Both the position numbers and the translations under genes were made by a program. A stretch of DNA of 19,671 nucleotides from Chloroflexota bacterium (lineage in GTDB: Bacteria > Chloroflexota > Anaerolineae > Anaerolineales > UBA11579): positions 1 to 19,671 of the forward strand of contig DNGN01000252.1 in assembly GCA_003486225.1 (NCBI GenBank). The letters run 5' to 3'. Below the pieces are notes generated by a model. The model saw nothing but the letters and a program-made list of their open reading frames with translations. It made no database searches and was not told where the DNA came from. Positions 1 to 6,928 of the stretch are shown here, one piece after another; the stretch's first letter is position 1; every line of letters begins with the position of its first letter.

Positions 1-27
1 TAATTTCCTTCGAGTTTATATCGGCAG

Positions 28-36
28 TGTTATAAT
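28..36 (+). promoter_or_regulatory. Extended -10 promoter of the MBL-fold gene
   Basis: A TG-n-TATAAT element reads T28 G29, one base, then a perfect TATAAT at 31-36. No good -35 box is seen; TTCGAG at 9-14 is a poor match with 16-base spacing, which is usual when an extended -10 is present. The start site would be near 43, giving a leader of about 16 bases that carries the AGGAGG ribosome site (49-54). Confidence 0.6.
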
Positions 37-58
37 TCAGTATTATTTAGGAGGCTCA

Positions 59-700
59 ATGGAAATAACCTGGTATGGACATTCATGTTTTCGCATTACC
101 GAGCGTGGTATGGCAACGGTGGTCACAGACCCCTACGACCATGCCGCGATCGGATATTCCGAACTCTCTCTAAAGGCAGATATTATTACCATCAGCCATG
201 ATGCCCCCGGCCACAATAATATTAAAGTGGTCAAATCCAGCAAATGGCAGATCGATGGCCCGGGCGAGTATGAAATTGGAGGCGTATTCCTGACGGCGGT
301 GCCAACAGGCAAAAGCGCTACCAATGGCAATGGCAGCAATATGGTATTTATCTTTGATTACGGTGGGGTGACTGTCGGGCATCTTGGAGACCTGGATTCG
401 GTCCCCACCCGCAAAGAAGTGGATGCATTCGGCAACGTCGATGTGCTGCTGATCCCGGTCGGCGGCGGCAAAGGGCTCTCTGCCGCTAAAGCTGCTGAGG
501 TCATCAATCTGATCGAGCCTGGGATCGTGATCCCCATGCACTACAACACACCCGATACCAAACTCAAACTTGACAGCTTGGGTGCATTTCTCAAGCAAAT
601 CGGCCTGAGCGATCAGGCTGAAATTCAGGAAAGCTTCAAAGTAACCAAACGAGACATCCCCGAAGAAACCCGCGTGGTAGTGCTTTCTTACAAGCACTAA
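59..700 (+). CDS. MBL-fold protein, UlaG-like (COG2220), with altered metal motif
   Basis: This 213-residue protein has the metallo-beta-lactamase fold of the UlaG-like/Lactamase_B_3 group and is probably cytoplasmic, since no signal peptide is seen. Family marks are the opening GHSCFRI (7-13), TDP at 23-25, the metal loop SHDAPGH (46-52), GHLGDLD (107-113) and IPMHY (158-162). In the usual HxHxDH loop the second His and the Asp are replaced by Ala49 and Gly51; His47, His52, His108, Asp111 and His161 remain. Metal binding may therefore be altered or reduced. The ATG at 59 follows AGGAGG (49-54) by four bases. The substrate is unknown; members are usually annotated only as Zn-dependent hydrolases. 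The next gene starts 25 bases after the stop and probably shares its transcript. Confidence 0.85.
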   Translation: MEITWYGHSCFRITERGMATVVTDPYDHAAIGYSELSLKADIITISHDAPGHNNIKVVKSSKWQIDGPGEYEIGGVFLTAVPTGKSATNGNGSNMVFIFDYGGVTVGHLGDLDSVPTRKEVDAFGNVDVLLIPVGGGKGLSAAKAAEVINLIEPGIVIPMHYNTPDTKLKLDSLGAFLKQIGLSDQAEIQESFKVTKRDIPEETRVVVLSYKH

Positions 701-725
701 GGAACCTGGCAAAAGGAGCAAGCAG

Positions 726-1034
726 ATGGACAGTGAAGTCAAACTGATGATGACCTGGGATATCCTGCCCGGTAAGGAAGAGGATTATTTTGAATTCCAT
801 GTCCGCAAGTTCGTCCCCGCCCTGGAAAGCATGGGGCTCACCCTGCACGAAGCCTGGCTGACCCAATATGGCAACCACCCCCGGTTGCTGGTCGAAGCCA
901 TCATTCCAAGCCTGCTGCGCGCCAAAAATGTCCTGGTCTCTTCGGAGTGGGACGACCTGGGATACCAGCTGGAAGACCTGGTAGAAAATTTTGATTACAA
1001 GATCGTTCCCAGCCGCACCCGCTGGCAGATGTAA
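726..1034 (+). CDS. Small conserved protein, likely dimeric alpha/beta-barrel fold
   Basis: This 102-residue protein is not recognised as a named family. The pattern of a beta strand (KLMMTWDI), a GKEEDYFEF helix, a second strand (LHEAWLTQYG) and a helix around SSEWDDL resembles ferredoxin-like dimeric alpha/beta-barrel proteins such as the NIPSNAP and EthD groups. That resemblance is inferred from residue pattern only. There is no signal peptide or membrane segment. The ATG follows AAAAGGAGC (711-719) at normal spacing. It lies 25 bases downstream of the MBL gene and just before an intrinsic terminator, so the two genes look like one short operon. No function is assigned. Confidence 0.75.
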   Translation: MDSEVKLMMTWDILPGKEEDYFEFHVRKFVPALESMGLTLHEAWLTQYGNHPRLLVEAIIPSLLRAKNVLVSSEWDDLGYQLEDLVENFDYKIVPSRTRWQM

Positions 1035-1064
1035 GCACTGCCAGGCTGAGTTAATCTCTTCGCT

Positions 1065-1097
1065 AGAGGTCGGGAACGCCTGACCTCTGGTTTTTTT
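1065..1097 (+). terminator. Rho-independent terminator after the MBL operon
   Basis: The ten-base arms AGAGGTCGGG (1065-1074) and CCTGACCTCT (1079-1088) pair with one G-T wobble around the loop AACG. After GG comes a run of seven T (1091-1097). It sits 30 bases after the stop of the preceding gene and only 18 bases before the mutY start codon. Confidence 0.9.
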
Positions 1098-1115
1098 ATA
1101 CGGACAGCAGAACAC

Positions 1116-2213
1116 ATGCAGACAAACCTCGCACAAAAACTGCTTCGCTGGTACCACCAACATCAGCGAAGTTTCCCCTGGCGGGAGGACCCAGACCCAT
1201 ACCCGGTATGGATCTCAGAGATCATGGCCCAGCAGACCCGGCTGGAAACCATGCTGCCCTACTTCCAGCGCTGGATGGCGCGTTTCCCCAGCATCGCTGC
1301 CCTGGCCGAAGCCAGCCAGCAAGAAGTATTGAACATGTGGGAAGGCCTGGGCTATTACAGCCGGGCGCGCAACCTGCACCGAGCAGCCAAAACGATCATG
1401 GAGTCATTCAACGGCCAGCTGCCTGCCACCCGCTCCGAGCTGGAAACCTTGCCCGGCATCGGCCGCTATACGGCAGGCGCGATTGCCTCAATTGCTTTTG
1501 GTCAGGATGAGGCTGTTGTGGACGGCAATGTCAAGCGCGTCTATGCACGCCTTTTCCAGATCAGCGACCCGATCAATACCCCCGCAGTTGAAAACAGGAT
1601 CTGGGCCCTGGCAGAAAGCCAACTACCGCATGGACAGGCAGGCGATTATAACCAGGCCTTAATGGATCTGGGAGCGACCATCTGCTTGCCGCGCCAGCCG
1701 CTTTGCCAGCGCTGCCCGCTCTCTGGTGAGTGCCAGGCGTTTCAAAACAACCTGACCGCAGAGCTGCCGGTAAAAAAACAGACACCTTCTTCCCCACACC
1801 ATACGGTTACAGCGGCTGTCCTGCATGCTCAGAACGGCCAGGTGCTGATCGCCCAACGCCCGCAGGAGGCGTTATTGGGCAGTTTATGGGAGTTCCCAGG
1901 CGGCAAGCGGGAGAATGGAGAAAGCCTGAAGGCCTGTCTAAAAAGAGAGATTCTGGAAGAACTTCAGTGTACAATAAAGATAGGCGAAAAACTTGGGATT
2001 TTTAAGCATGCCTATACCCATTTCAAGGTCACCCTGCATGCTTATCACTGCGAGCTGGTCAGCGATTCGATCTCCCCGCAGTACCACCAGGAGGTTCGCT
2101 GGGTAAATATCTCCGACCTGGGAGAATATCCGATGGGAAAAATCGACCGATTGATCTCCCAGCAACTGCAGGAACACAACACACCATGGAACCAAAATTC
2201 CAAAGACGAATAG
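1116..2213 (+). CDS. mutY: Adenine DNA glycosylase MutY with intact Nudix box
   Basis: MutY removes adenine mispaired with 8-oxoguanine in base excision repair. The helix-hairpin-helix glycosylase domain (about 1-210) shows Glu35 in SEIMAQQT, the hairpin LPGIGRYTAGAI (112-123) and the catalytic Asp136 in VVDGN. The 4Fe-4S loop has Cys190, 197, 200 and 206 with C-x6-C-x2-C-x5-C spacing. The C-terminal 8-oxoG-recognition domain (about 228-350) has the Nudix fold and a nearly complete Nudix box at 262-284: GG, then E269, REILEE (277-282), and Gln where the box usually has Gly. YTHFK (300-304) is the likely equivalent of the FSH recognition loop. Its 365 residues are normal for MutY. No clear ribosome site precedes the ATG. 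The 3' end overlaps the next gene by 28 bases. Confidence 0.95.
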   Translation: MQTNLAQKLLRWYHQHQRSFPWREDPDPYPVWISEIMAQQTRLETMLPYFQRWMARFPSIAALAEASQQEVLNMWEGLGYYSRARNLHRAAKTIMESFNGQLPATRSELETLPGIGRYTAGAIASIAFGQDEAVVDGNVKRVYARLFQISDPINTPAVENRIWALAESQLPHGQAGDYNQALMDLGATICLPRQPLCQRCPLSGECQAFQNNLTAELPVKKQTPSSPHHTVTAAVLHAQNGQVLIAQRPQEALLGSLWEFPGGKRENGESLKACLKREILEELQCTIKIGEKLGIFKHAYTHFKVTLHAYHCELVSDSISPQYHQEVRWVNISDLGEYPMGKIDRLISQQLQEHNTPWNQNSKDE

Positions 2214-2494
2214 AAGATTTCCGCTGTGAAAACTGCGGTCAGCCTGTGCGCGGCAACGGTTTTACCAACCACTGCCCAAAATGTCTTTGGAGCAAACATG
2301 TGGATAACCACCCTGGTGACCGGGCTGAGCCATGCCAGGGATTGATGGAGCCAATTGGGGTGGAGAGCAAGGCCGAAGGATACCGCATCCTCTTCCGCTG
2401 CACGAAATGTGAAAAAGAGCGCTGGAACAAAACTGCCCCGGATGATGATTTTGAGGTGCTGGTAAAGATTGCCAAACAGCAGGCAGAACGCTGA
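2186..2494 (+). CDS. RNHCP domain zinc-ribbon protein
   Basis: This 102-residue protein matches the RNHCP family, named for a conserved Arg-Asn-His-Cys-Pro motif that here reads TNHCP (27-31). Other family features are FRCENCG (12-18), CLWSKHVD (33-40), PGDR (43-46) and CQGLMEPI (50-57), followed by a second Cys pair at 72 and 75. The Cys at 14, 17, 30, 33, 72 and 75 probably bind one or two zinc ions. The family's function is not known to me. The start lies inside the last 28 bases of mutY in another frame and the stop is two bases before pcm, so expression is probably translationally coupled to both repair genes. Confidence 0.85.
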   Translation: MEPKFQRRIEDFRCENCGQPVRGNGFTNHCPKCLWSKHVDNHPGDRAEPCQGLMEPIGVESKAEGYRILFRCTKCEKERWNKTAPDDDFEVLVKIAKQQAER

Positions 2495-2496
2495 GT

Positions 2497-3165
2497 ATGA
2501 AAACGGAAGATTATTACCAAAAACTGCGCCGTAATATGGTGGCTCAACAGATCGAAAGCCGTCACCTGAAGGACCCCGCCTTGCTGGCAGCCATGCGCCG
2601 GATCCCCCGCCACCGGTTTGTCACCCCGGAATATCAAGAGGCCGCCTACGAAGACCGGCCGCTCCAGATAGGCGAAAACCAAACCATCTCCCAACCGTAT
2701 ATTGTGGCCCTGATGACCAATCTGATGCAGCTTACCGGGGTGGAAAAAGTGCTCGAGATCGGCACAGGCTCTGGCTATCAAGCGGCTATCCTGGCAGCGC
2801 TTTGCCAGCACGTCTATACCATTGAACGCCATGCCTCCCTGGCTAAAAGAGCCGAAAACACACTCAAGGAACTCGGTATCCTGAATGTCAGCGTGCTGCA
2901 GGGGGACGGCTCTTGCGGCTGGCCGGAACATGCTCCCTACGATCGGATTATGGTCACTGCGGCAGCCCCCAAAGTGCCAGACCCGCTCCTGGAGCAGTTA
3001 AAAGTGGGCGGGCGGTTGGTGCTGCCCGTGGGTGGAATGGGCGTGCAGTATCTGCAAACCTGGGATAAGACCGAGAAAGACTATAAGTACGAGATGGTGG
3101 TGCCAGTGGCTTTTGTTCCGCTGCGCGGCCGCTACGGGTTCGACAAAGACTGGTACGATAAATAA
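2497..3165 (+). CDS. pcm: Protein-L-isoaspartate O-methyltransferase
   Basis: The enzyme methylates isoaspartyl residues formed by protein ageing, using S-adenosylmethionine, so that they can revert to aspartate; it acts in the cytoplasm. The 222 residues match the family's usual length. The N-terminal part carries ERPL-type residues (YEDRPLQIG, 51-59) and the substrate segment TISQPYIVA (63-71). SAM motif I is VLEIGTGSGYQAA (85-97), the acidic end of strand 2 is TIE (108-110), and the later strands are DRIMVTAAAP (149-158) and GGRLVLPVG (171-179). It begins two bases after the RNHCP stop with no strong ribosome site of its own, consistent with coupling. Its partners mutY and the RNHCP gene suggest a repair theme. 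Confidence 0.95.
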   Translation: MKTEDYYQKLRRNMVAQQIESRHLKDPALLAAMRRIPRHRFVTPEYQEAAYEDRPLQIGENQTISQPYIVALMTNLMQLTGVEKVLEIGTGSGYQAAILAALCQHVYTIERHASLAKRAENTLKELGILNVSVLQGDGSCGWPEHAPYDRIMVTAAAPKVPDPLLEQLKVGGRLVLPVGGMGVQYLQTWDKTEKDYKYEMVVPVAFVPLRGRYGFDKDWYDK

Positions 3166-3167
3166 TT

Positions 3168-3213
3168 TATTTTGCATAATTTATAACATAATCATAATAT
3201 TTTGCAATATTAT
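3168..3213 (+). promoter_or_regulatory. Candidate metalloregulator operator (hexamer array and palindrome)
   Basis: This AT-rich stretch lies between pcm and the metal ABC genes. CATAAT occurs at 3175-3180, 3187-3192 and 3193-3198, all on one six-base register, with TTATAA between the first two. A perfect hyphenated palindrome ATAATATT-TTGC-AATATTAT covers 3194-3213. The octamer ATTTTGCA is repeated at 3169-3176 and 3199-3206, exactly 30 bases apart. Fur-family boxes are known to be built from NATAAT-like hexamers, so a Fur, Zur or Mur-type site is inferred from sequence style and position only. Confidence 0.4.
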
Positions 3214-3291
3214 CCTTCCCCCCCACGCCCTGACCTGATACTTTTGCCAATCCGCCAAGATTTTCCTTTCTCGCGGTAAAATGAAGGCAAG

Positions 3292-4104
3292 ATGTCCGAA
3301 CTGCAAAAATTTTTCAAGGCTTTCCAGCGAAAACGCAGCCACCATGTTGAAGGCCCTTTTCTTAAGGTCTCCGACCTGCACGTGCATTATGACGGTCTCC
3401 CAGCCCTCAGGGAGGTCAATTTCGAGCTGAGTGGCGGGGAATATATCGCCATTGTTGGCCCGAACGGGGCTGGCAAAAGCACGCTCTTCAAAACCATCGT
3501 CGGGGTGCTGCACCCCTCCCAGGGTGTGGTCAGCCTCGGAGGCAGTGAACCTGGAGGCCATATCTGCATTGCCTACCTGCCCCAACGCAGCGATGTAGAC
3601 TGGCATTTCCCGGTGGCGGTCAAAGATGTCGTCATGATGGGCAGAGTCAGCAAAATCGGGCTCTTCCGCAATCCAAAAGCGGAAGACTGGCGGCGGGTGC
3701 AGGAATGCCTGGCCCAGGTCAGGCTGGATCACCTGGCAGACCGCCAGATCAGCGAGCTGTCAGGCGGGCAGCAGCAGCGCATGTTCATAGCCCAGGCCCT
3801 GGCACAGGAGGCGGAACTGGTTCTGATGGACGAACCGCTCTCCGGTCTGGACGTCCCATCCCAGGATGAATTTTTCCGCGTGATCAAGTCCTTGCGCCAG
3901 TACAATGTAACCCTGATGGTGGCAACCCATGACCTGGGCATGGCGGCCGCACATTTTGATAAAACCATGCTGCTCAACAATACGCTGCTTGGTTTCGGCA
4001 CCCCAACTGAAGTATTTACCCAAGACCGCCTGCAAGCGGCTTACGGCAACCACCTGCACATCATCCAGACCGAATCGGGCACGATGATGTTCGAACACGG
4101 ATAA
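3292..4104 (+). CDS. Metal (Mn/Zn/Fe) ABC importer, ATP-binding protein
   Basis: This is the cytoplasmic ATPase of a Mn/Zn/Fe chelate-type importer (the MntB/SitB/ZnuC/TroB group), 270 residues. Walker A is GPNGAGKST (56-64), the Q-loop is LPQRSDVDW (96-104), the signature LSGGQQQR (156-163), Walker B LVLMDEP (176-182), and the H-loop ATHD (211-214). The PQRSxVDWxFPV sequence followed by DVVMMGR is characteristic of the manganese/iron/zinc subgroup. About 20 extra residues precede the usual strand 1. An upstream ATG at 3281 is out of frame, so 3292 is chosen, with only a weak AAGGCAAG in front. The permease follows after three bases. Which metal is moved cannot be read from the sequence. Confidence 0.92.
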   Translation: MSELQKFFKAFQRKRSHHVEGPFLKVSDLHVHYDGLPALREVNFELSGGEYIAIVGPNGAGKSTLFKTIVGVLHPSQGVVSLGGSEPGGHICIAYLPQRSDVDWHFPVAVKDVVMMGRVSKIGLFRNPKAEDWRRVQECLAQVRLDHLADRQISELSGGQQQRMFIAQALAQEAELVLMDEPLSGLDVPSQDEFFRVIKSLRQYNVTLMVATHDLGMAAAHFDKTMLLNNTLLGFGTPTEVFTQDRLQAAYGNHLHIIQTESGTMMFEHG

Positions 4105-4107
4105 ATC

Positions 4108-4971
4108 ATGCTGCACTTGATCCTTGATCCCCTCCAACATGTGTTTATGCAGCGCGGCCTGATGGCTGCGGCCCTGGTGGGCGTGGCATGTGCCCTGATC
4201 GGCACTTACGTGGTGCTGCGCGGCATGGCCTTTTTTGGAGATGCCCTGGCACACGCCATTCTGCCCGGGGTGGCGATCGGCTACCTGGTCAATCAGGGCG
4301 CTAACGGAGCCGTCCTGTGGTGGGGGATGGGCACCTCCATCCTGACCGCCTTCAGCATTGGCGCACTCAGCAAGGCCGCCCGCATCAAGGAGGATACCGC
4401 GATTGGGGTCATCTTTGCCGGGATGTTTGCGCTTGGAATTGCCCTGATCTCCAGCACGGGCAGCTATGCGGTGGACCTGACCCACTTCCTCTTCGGCAAT
4501 GTTCTGGCCGTGACCCAGCAAGACCTGATCCTGACGGGTATCCTGACAGGGATCGTGGTCCTGACAGTGGTCGCGTTTTATAAAGAATTCATGGTGCTGG
4601 CCTTCGACGCGGTCCTTGCCGTGACCTTGCGCCTGCCGAATCGCCTGCTGGAATACATTTTGCTGGGTCTGATGGCAGTGACCATTGTTGTTTCTTTACA
4701 AACCGTGGGCATTGCCCTTATGGTGGCTATGCTGGTTACTCCTGCCGCTACGGCATTTCTGATCACACGGCGCTTGCACGCCATGATGCTGGTGGCTGGC
4801 ATGTTTGCGGTTGCTTCAGGGATCATTGGTCTGTATATCTCTTTTTATCTCAGTATTGCTTCCGGGGCTGCCATCGTTCTGACCAGCACCGCTTTCTTCC
4901 TGCTGGTGTGGGGCTTCAAATCCCTGACCCGCAAATGGGCCCCGCTCAAGAACCGCACTCCCTCCAGCTAA
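4108..4971 (+). CDS. Metal ABC importer permease (ABC-3 family)
   Basis: This inner-membrane permease of the ABC-3 family (ZnuB/MntC/SitC/TroC type) has 287 residues and about eight hydrophobic segments. Family marks are ALIGTYVVLRGMAFFGDALAHA near 29-50, with the conserved GDALAHAILPG, then RIKEDTAIGV, and LLVTPAATA-like sequence (AMLVTPAATAF) in the second half. It pairs with the ATPase three bases upstream to form the transport core. No substrate-binding lipoprotein gene follows: the next gene is a methyltransferase with its own promoter. The binding protein must lie elsewhere or be absent. A second permease, as in some Mn systems, is also not seen. Confidence 0.92.
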   Translation: MLHLILDPLQHVFMQRGLMAAALVGVACALIGTYVVLRGMAFFGDALAHAILPGVAIGYLVNQGANGAVLWWGMGTSILTAFSIGALSKAARIKEDTAIGVIFAGMFALGIALISSTGSYAVDLTHFLFGNVLAVTQQDLILTGILTGIVVLTVVAFYKEFMVLAFDAVLAVTLRLPNRLLEYILLGLMAVTIVVSLQTVGIALMVAMLVTPAATAFLITRRLHAMMLVAGMFAVASGIIGLYISFYLSIASGAAIVLTSTAFFLLVWGFKSLTRKWAPLKNRTPSS

Positions 4972-5037
4972 ATCCAACCCGGCCAGAAACATTCATCCAG
5001 CACACAGCCAACCCGGTTTGTGAAATATTTAACATTA

Positions 5038-5067
5038 TTGACAATAAAATCCAATAAATCGTATGAT
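5038..5067 (+). promoter_or_regulatory. Near-consensus promoter of the methyltransferase gene
   Basis: A perfect TTGACA (5038-5043) and TATGAT (5062-5067, five of six) are separated by 18 bases. The transcript would begin near 5074, giving a leader of about 37 bases. GGAGA (5099-5103) lies seven bases before the ATG at 5111. Confidence 0.7.
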
Positions 5068-5110
5068 TATCCTATAAGAAACCTCTAGCACCTGATATGG
5101 AGAAACCCAG

Positions 5111-5755
5111 ATGGACTGCTGCAGCCATTGCGAGAGCATTGAGCAACAGTTTGATATTAAAAAAGCAAGGGAAAAGCTCAAAGATTATCATACCAACGGG
5201 CCGCAGGACACCACGCGGATTCTGGTCTCTGCCCTCGTAAACCGCGGCGTGGAAGATAAATCGCTGCTGGACATTGGTGGCGGGATTGGCGCTATCCAGC
5301 ATGAATTGTTTAAAGCTGGTATCAGCTACGCCACAAACTTTGAAGCTTCCCTTGCCTACCTGGACATTTGCCAGCAGGAAGCCAGCCGCCAGGGCAACGG
5401 CCATAAAACGCATCACCTGCATGGCAACTTTGCAGACATGAAAAACATGCCGATCTCCGATATCGTGACCTTGGAACGCGTAATCTGCTGCTACCCAGAT
5501 ATGGAAAATCTTATGAGCATGGCTTGCCAAAAATCGCGCTACTTGCTGGGGCTGGTTTATCCCCATGAAGCCTGGTGGGTAAAACTTGGCATGGACTTCC
5601 TCTACAACCTGAAATTCCGCTTGACGCGCAATCCTTTCCGGGTTTACCTGCACCCCACAGAGCAAGTCGACGCATTGGTGCGATCATTTGATTTTAAAGA
5701 GGTCTTTTACCGCAAGAGCGGCGCCTGGCAGATCTTTGTGTACGCCAAAATCTAA
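5111..5755 (+). CDS. Class I SAM-dependent methyltransferase with Cys-rich N-terminus
   Basis: This 214-residue protein has a Rossmann-type SAM fold: motif I LDIGGGIGA (53-61), an acidic strand-2 end at Glu78, and SDIVTLERVICCYPD (116-130) as the motif IV region. The N-terminus MDCCSHC holds Cys3, Cys4 and Cys7, which with Cys126 and Cys127 could bind a metal; that is an inference. The motif layout resembles the BchM/Mg-protoporphyrin methyltransferase-like branch, but no other tetrapyrrole gene is present, so the substrate is unassigned. It has its own strong promoter and ribosome site and converges on queG, so it is probably a single-gene unit. Confidence 0.85.
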   Translation: MDCCSHCESIEQQFDIKKAREKLKDYHTNGPQDTTRILVSALVNRGVEDKSLLDIGGGIGAIQHELFKAGISYATNFEASLAYLDICQQEASRQGNGHKTHHLHGNFADMKNMPISDIVTLERVICCYPDMENLMSMACQKSRYLLGLVYPHEAWWVKLGMDFLYNLKFRLTRNPFRVYLHPTEQVDALVRSFDFKEVFYRKSGAWQIFVYAKI

Positions 5756-5791
5756 GCTCTTCCCCCGAATTCCCACACTTAATGCATCCCG

Positions 5792-6928
5792 TTAAGCGCT
5801 GTCCTCCAGCAGGGTTAATGCCGCTTGGATTTCATCGCGGACTGCGGGGTCGGCTTCCAGTGCCCAGGCCTCCTGCAGGATCTGCCTGCTCTTCTGGCCG
5901 CCGACTCTGCCCAAAGCCCAGGCGGCATGCTGGCGCACCAGGGGCTCGGGATCTTGCATGGCAGCTGCCAGGCGGTCAGCGTCCCCGGCCTGGCCCCGGT
6001 TGCCAATGACTGTGGCCGCATTACGCAGATAGCCGCGGCGTTTGGCCCTTTTTACCGGGCTGCCTTTAAACTTGCGGTTGAAAGCCTCAGCAGAAAGATG
6101 CAGTTCCTCTGCCAAATTTTCGGGCGGCACGCCGGGCCTTGGGGCAAACTGCTCGTCTCCTGTTTGGGGTGCGAATCTGTTCCAGGGACAAACCTGCTGG
6201 CAAACATCACAACCGAACAGCCACTCGCCCACCTGCTGGCGCAGGCTGGTCGGGATCTCGCCTTTGTTCTCGATGGTCAAATAAGAAATACACCGCCCGG
6301 CATCCAGGGTTCTATCCGGCAGGATGCACCCGGTCGGGCATTGCTCCAGGCAGCGGGTGCAGCTGCCGCAATGGTCAACAGGGAACGGCTTATCGGCAGG
6401 CAAGTCGATCCCCAAGAGAATTTCAGCCAGTAAAAAATAAGAACCGTGCTGCGGATTGATCAGCATGCTGTTTTTGCCGATCCAGCCCAAACCCGCCCGA
6501 TGGGCGAGATCCCGTTCCAGCAGCGGGCCTGTATCGGTATACCAGCGGTTTGGAATGGATTGACCTGCCTGTTCTTCCAGATGGGCTACCACAGCCTGCA
6601 GCCGCGGCTTGAGCACATCGTGATAATCTTGCCCCCAGGCATATGCCGCCACCCCGCCCATATCCTCTCGGGGGGCGAAATAAGGAATTCCCAGCACCAC
6701 AATAGACCGGCATTCAGGCAAGACCTGCCGCGGGTCTGAGCGCCGGGAAAGGCTGTGGTCGGTTGCCAGGTAGCCCATGCCGGCCTGCAAACCTTCTGCA
6801 ACCCATTCTTTGAATTTCGGGTAACTGGCAGGCGGTTCACCAGAAGTCACGCCCACCAGGCAAAAACCCAACTGGTGCGCTTTTTCGATCAGTGACTTTT
6901 TTAATTCCTCTCCCGCCAGGACGGGCAT
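5792..6928 (-). CDS. queG: Epoxyqueuosine reductase QueG with HEAT-like C-terminus
   Basis: QueG reduces epoxyqueuosine in tRNA to queuosine, the last step of the pathway, using cobalamin and two 4Fe-4S clusters. The core is recognisable from YTDTGPLLERDLAHRAG (130-146) and GWIGKNS (148-154); Asp132 is a likely catalytic acid by position. Cluster motifs are CGSCTRCLEQCPTGC (187-201), Cys213, and CDVCQQVCPWN (240-250). The tail (about 300-375) has alternating helices such as LVRQHAAWALGRVG (330-343), fitting the HEAT-like repeats of the longer QueG form. Length 378 is normal for that form. The ATG shares one base with the upstream lipoprotein stop (TGATG), implying translational coupling. No other queuosine genes are in the window. 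Confidence 0.95.
   Translation of the reverse strand: MPVLAGEELKKSLIEKAHQLGFCLVGVTSGEPPASYPKFKEWVAEGLQAGMGYLATDHSLSRRSDPRQVLPECRSIVVLGIPYFAPREDMGGVAAYAWGQDYHDVLKPRLQAVVAHLEEQAGQSIPNRWYTDTGPLLERDLAHRAGLGWIGKNSMLINPQHGSYFLLAEILLGIDLPADKPFPVDHCGSCTRCLEQCPTGCILPDRTLDAGRCISYLTIENKGEIPTSLRQQVGEWLFGCDVCQQVCPWNRFAPQTGDEQFAPRPGVPPENLAEELHLSAEAFNRKFKGSPVKRAKRRGYLRNAATVIGNRGQAGDADRLAAAMQDPEPLVRQHAAWALGRVGGQKSRQILQEAWALEADPAVRDEIQAALTLLEDSA

Noticed and set aside
2239..2931. Long open frame on the minus strand opposite the RNHCP and pcm genes
   Set aside because: It is antisense to two clearly recognisable genes, has no family resemblance and no ribosome site; it is a coding shadow.
3760..4521. Long minus-strand open frame opposite the ABC genes
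   Set aside because: His- and Gln-rich shadow translation antisense to the ATPase signature and permease; no independent evidence.
5756..5791. Possible shared terminator between the convergent methyltransferase and queG genes
   Set aside because: Only a CTTAA/TTAAG five-base pairing is present, with no T run on either strand.
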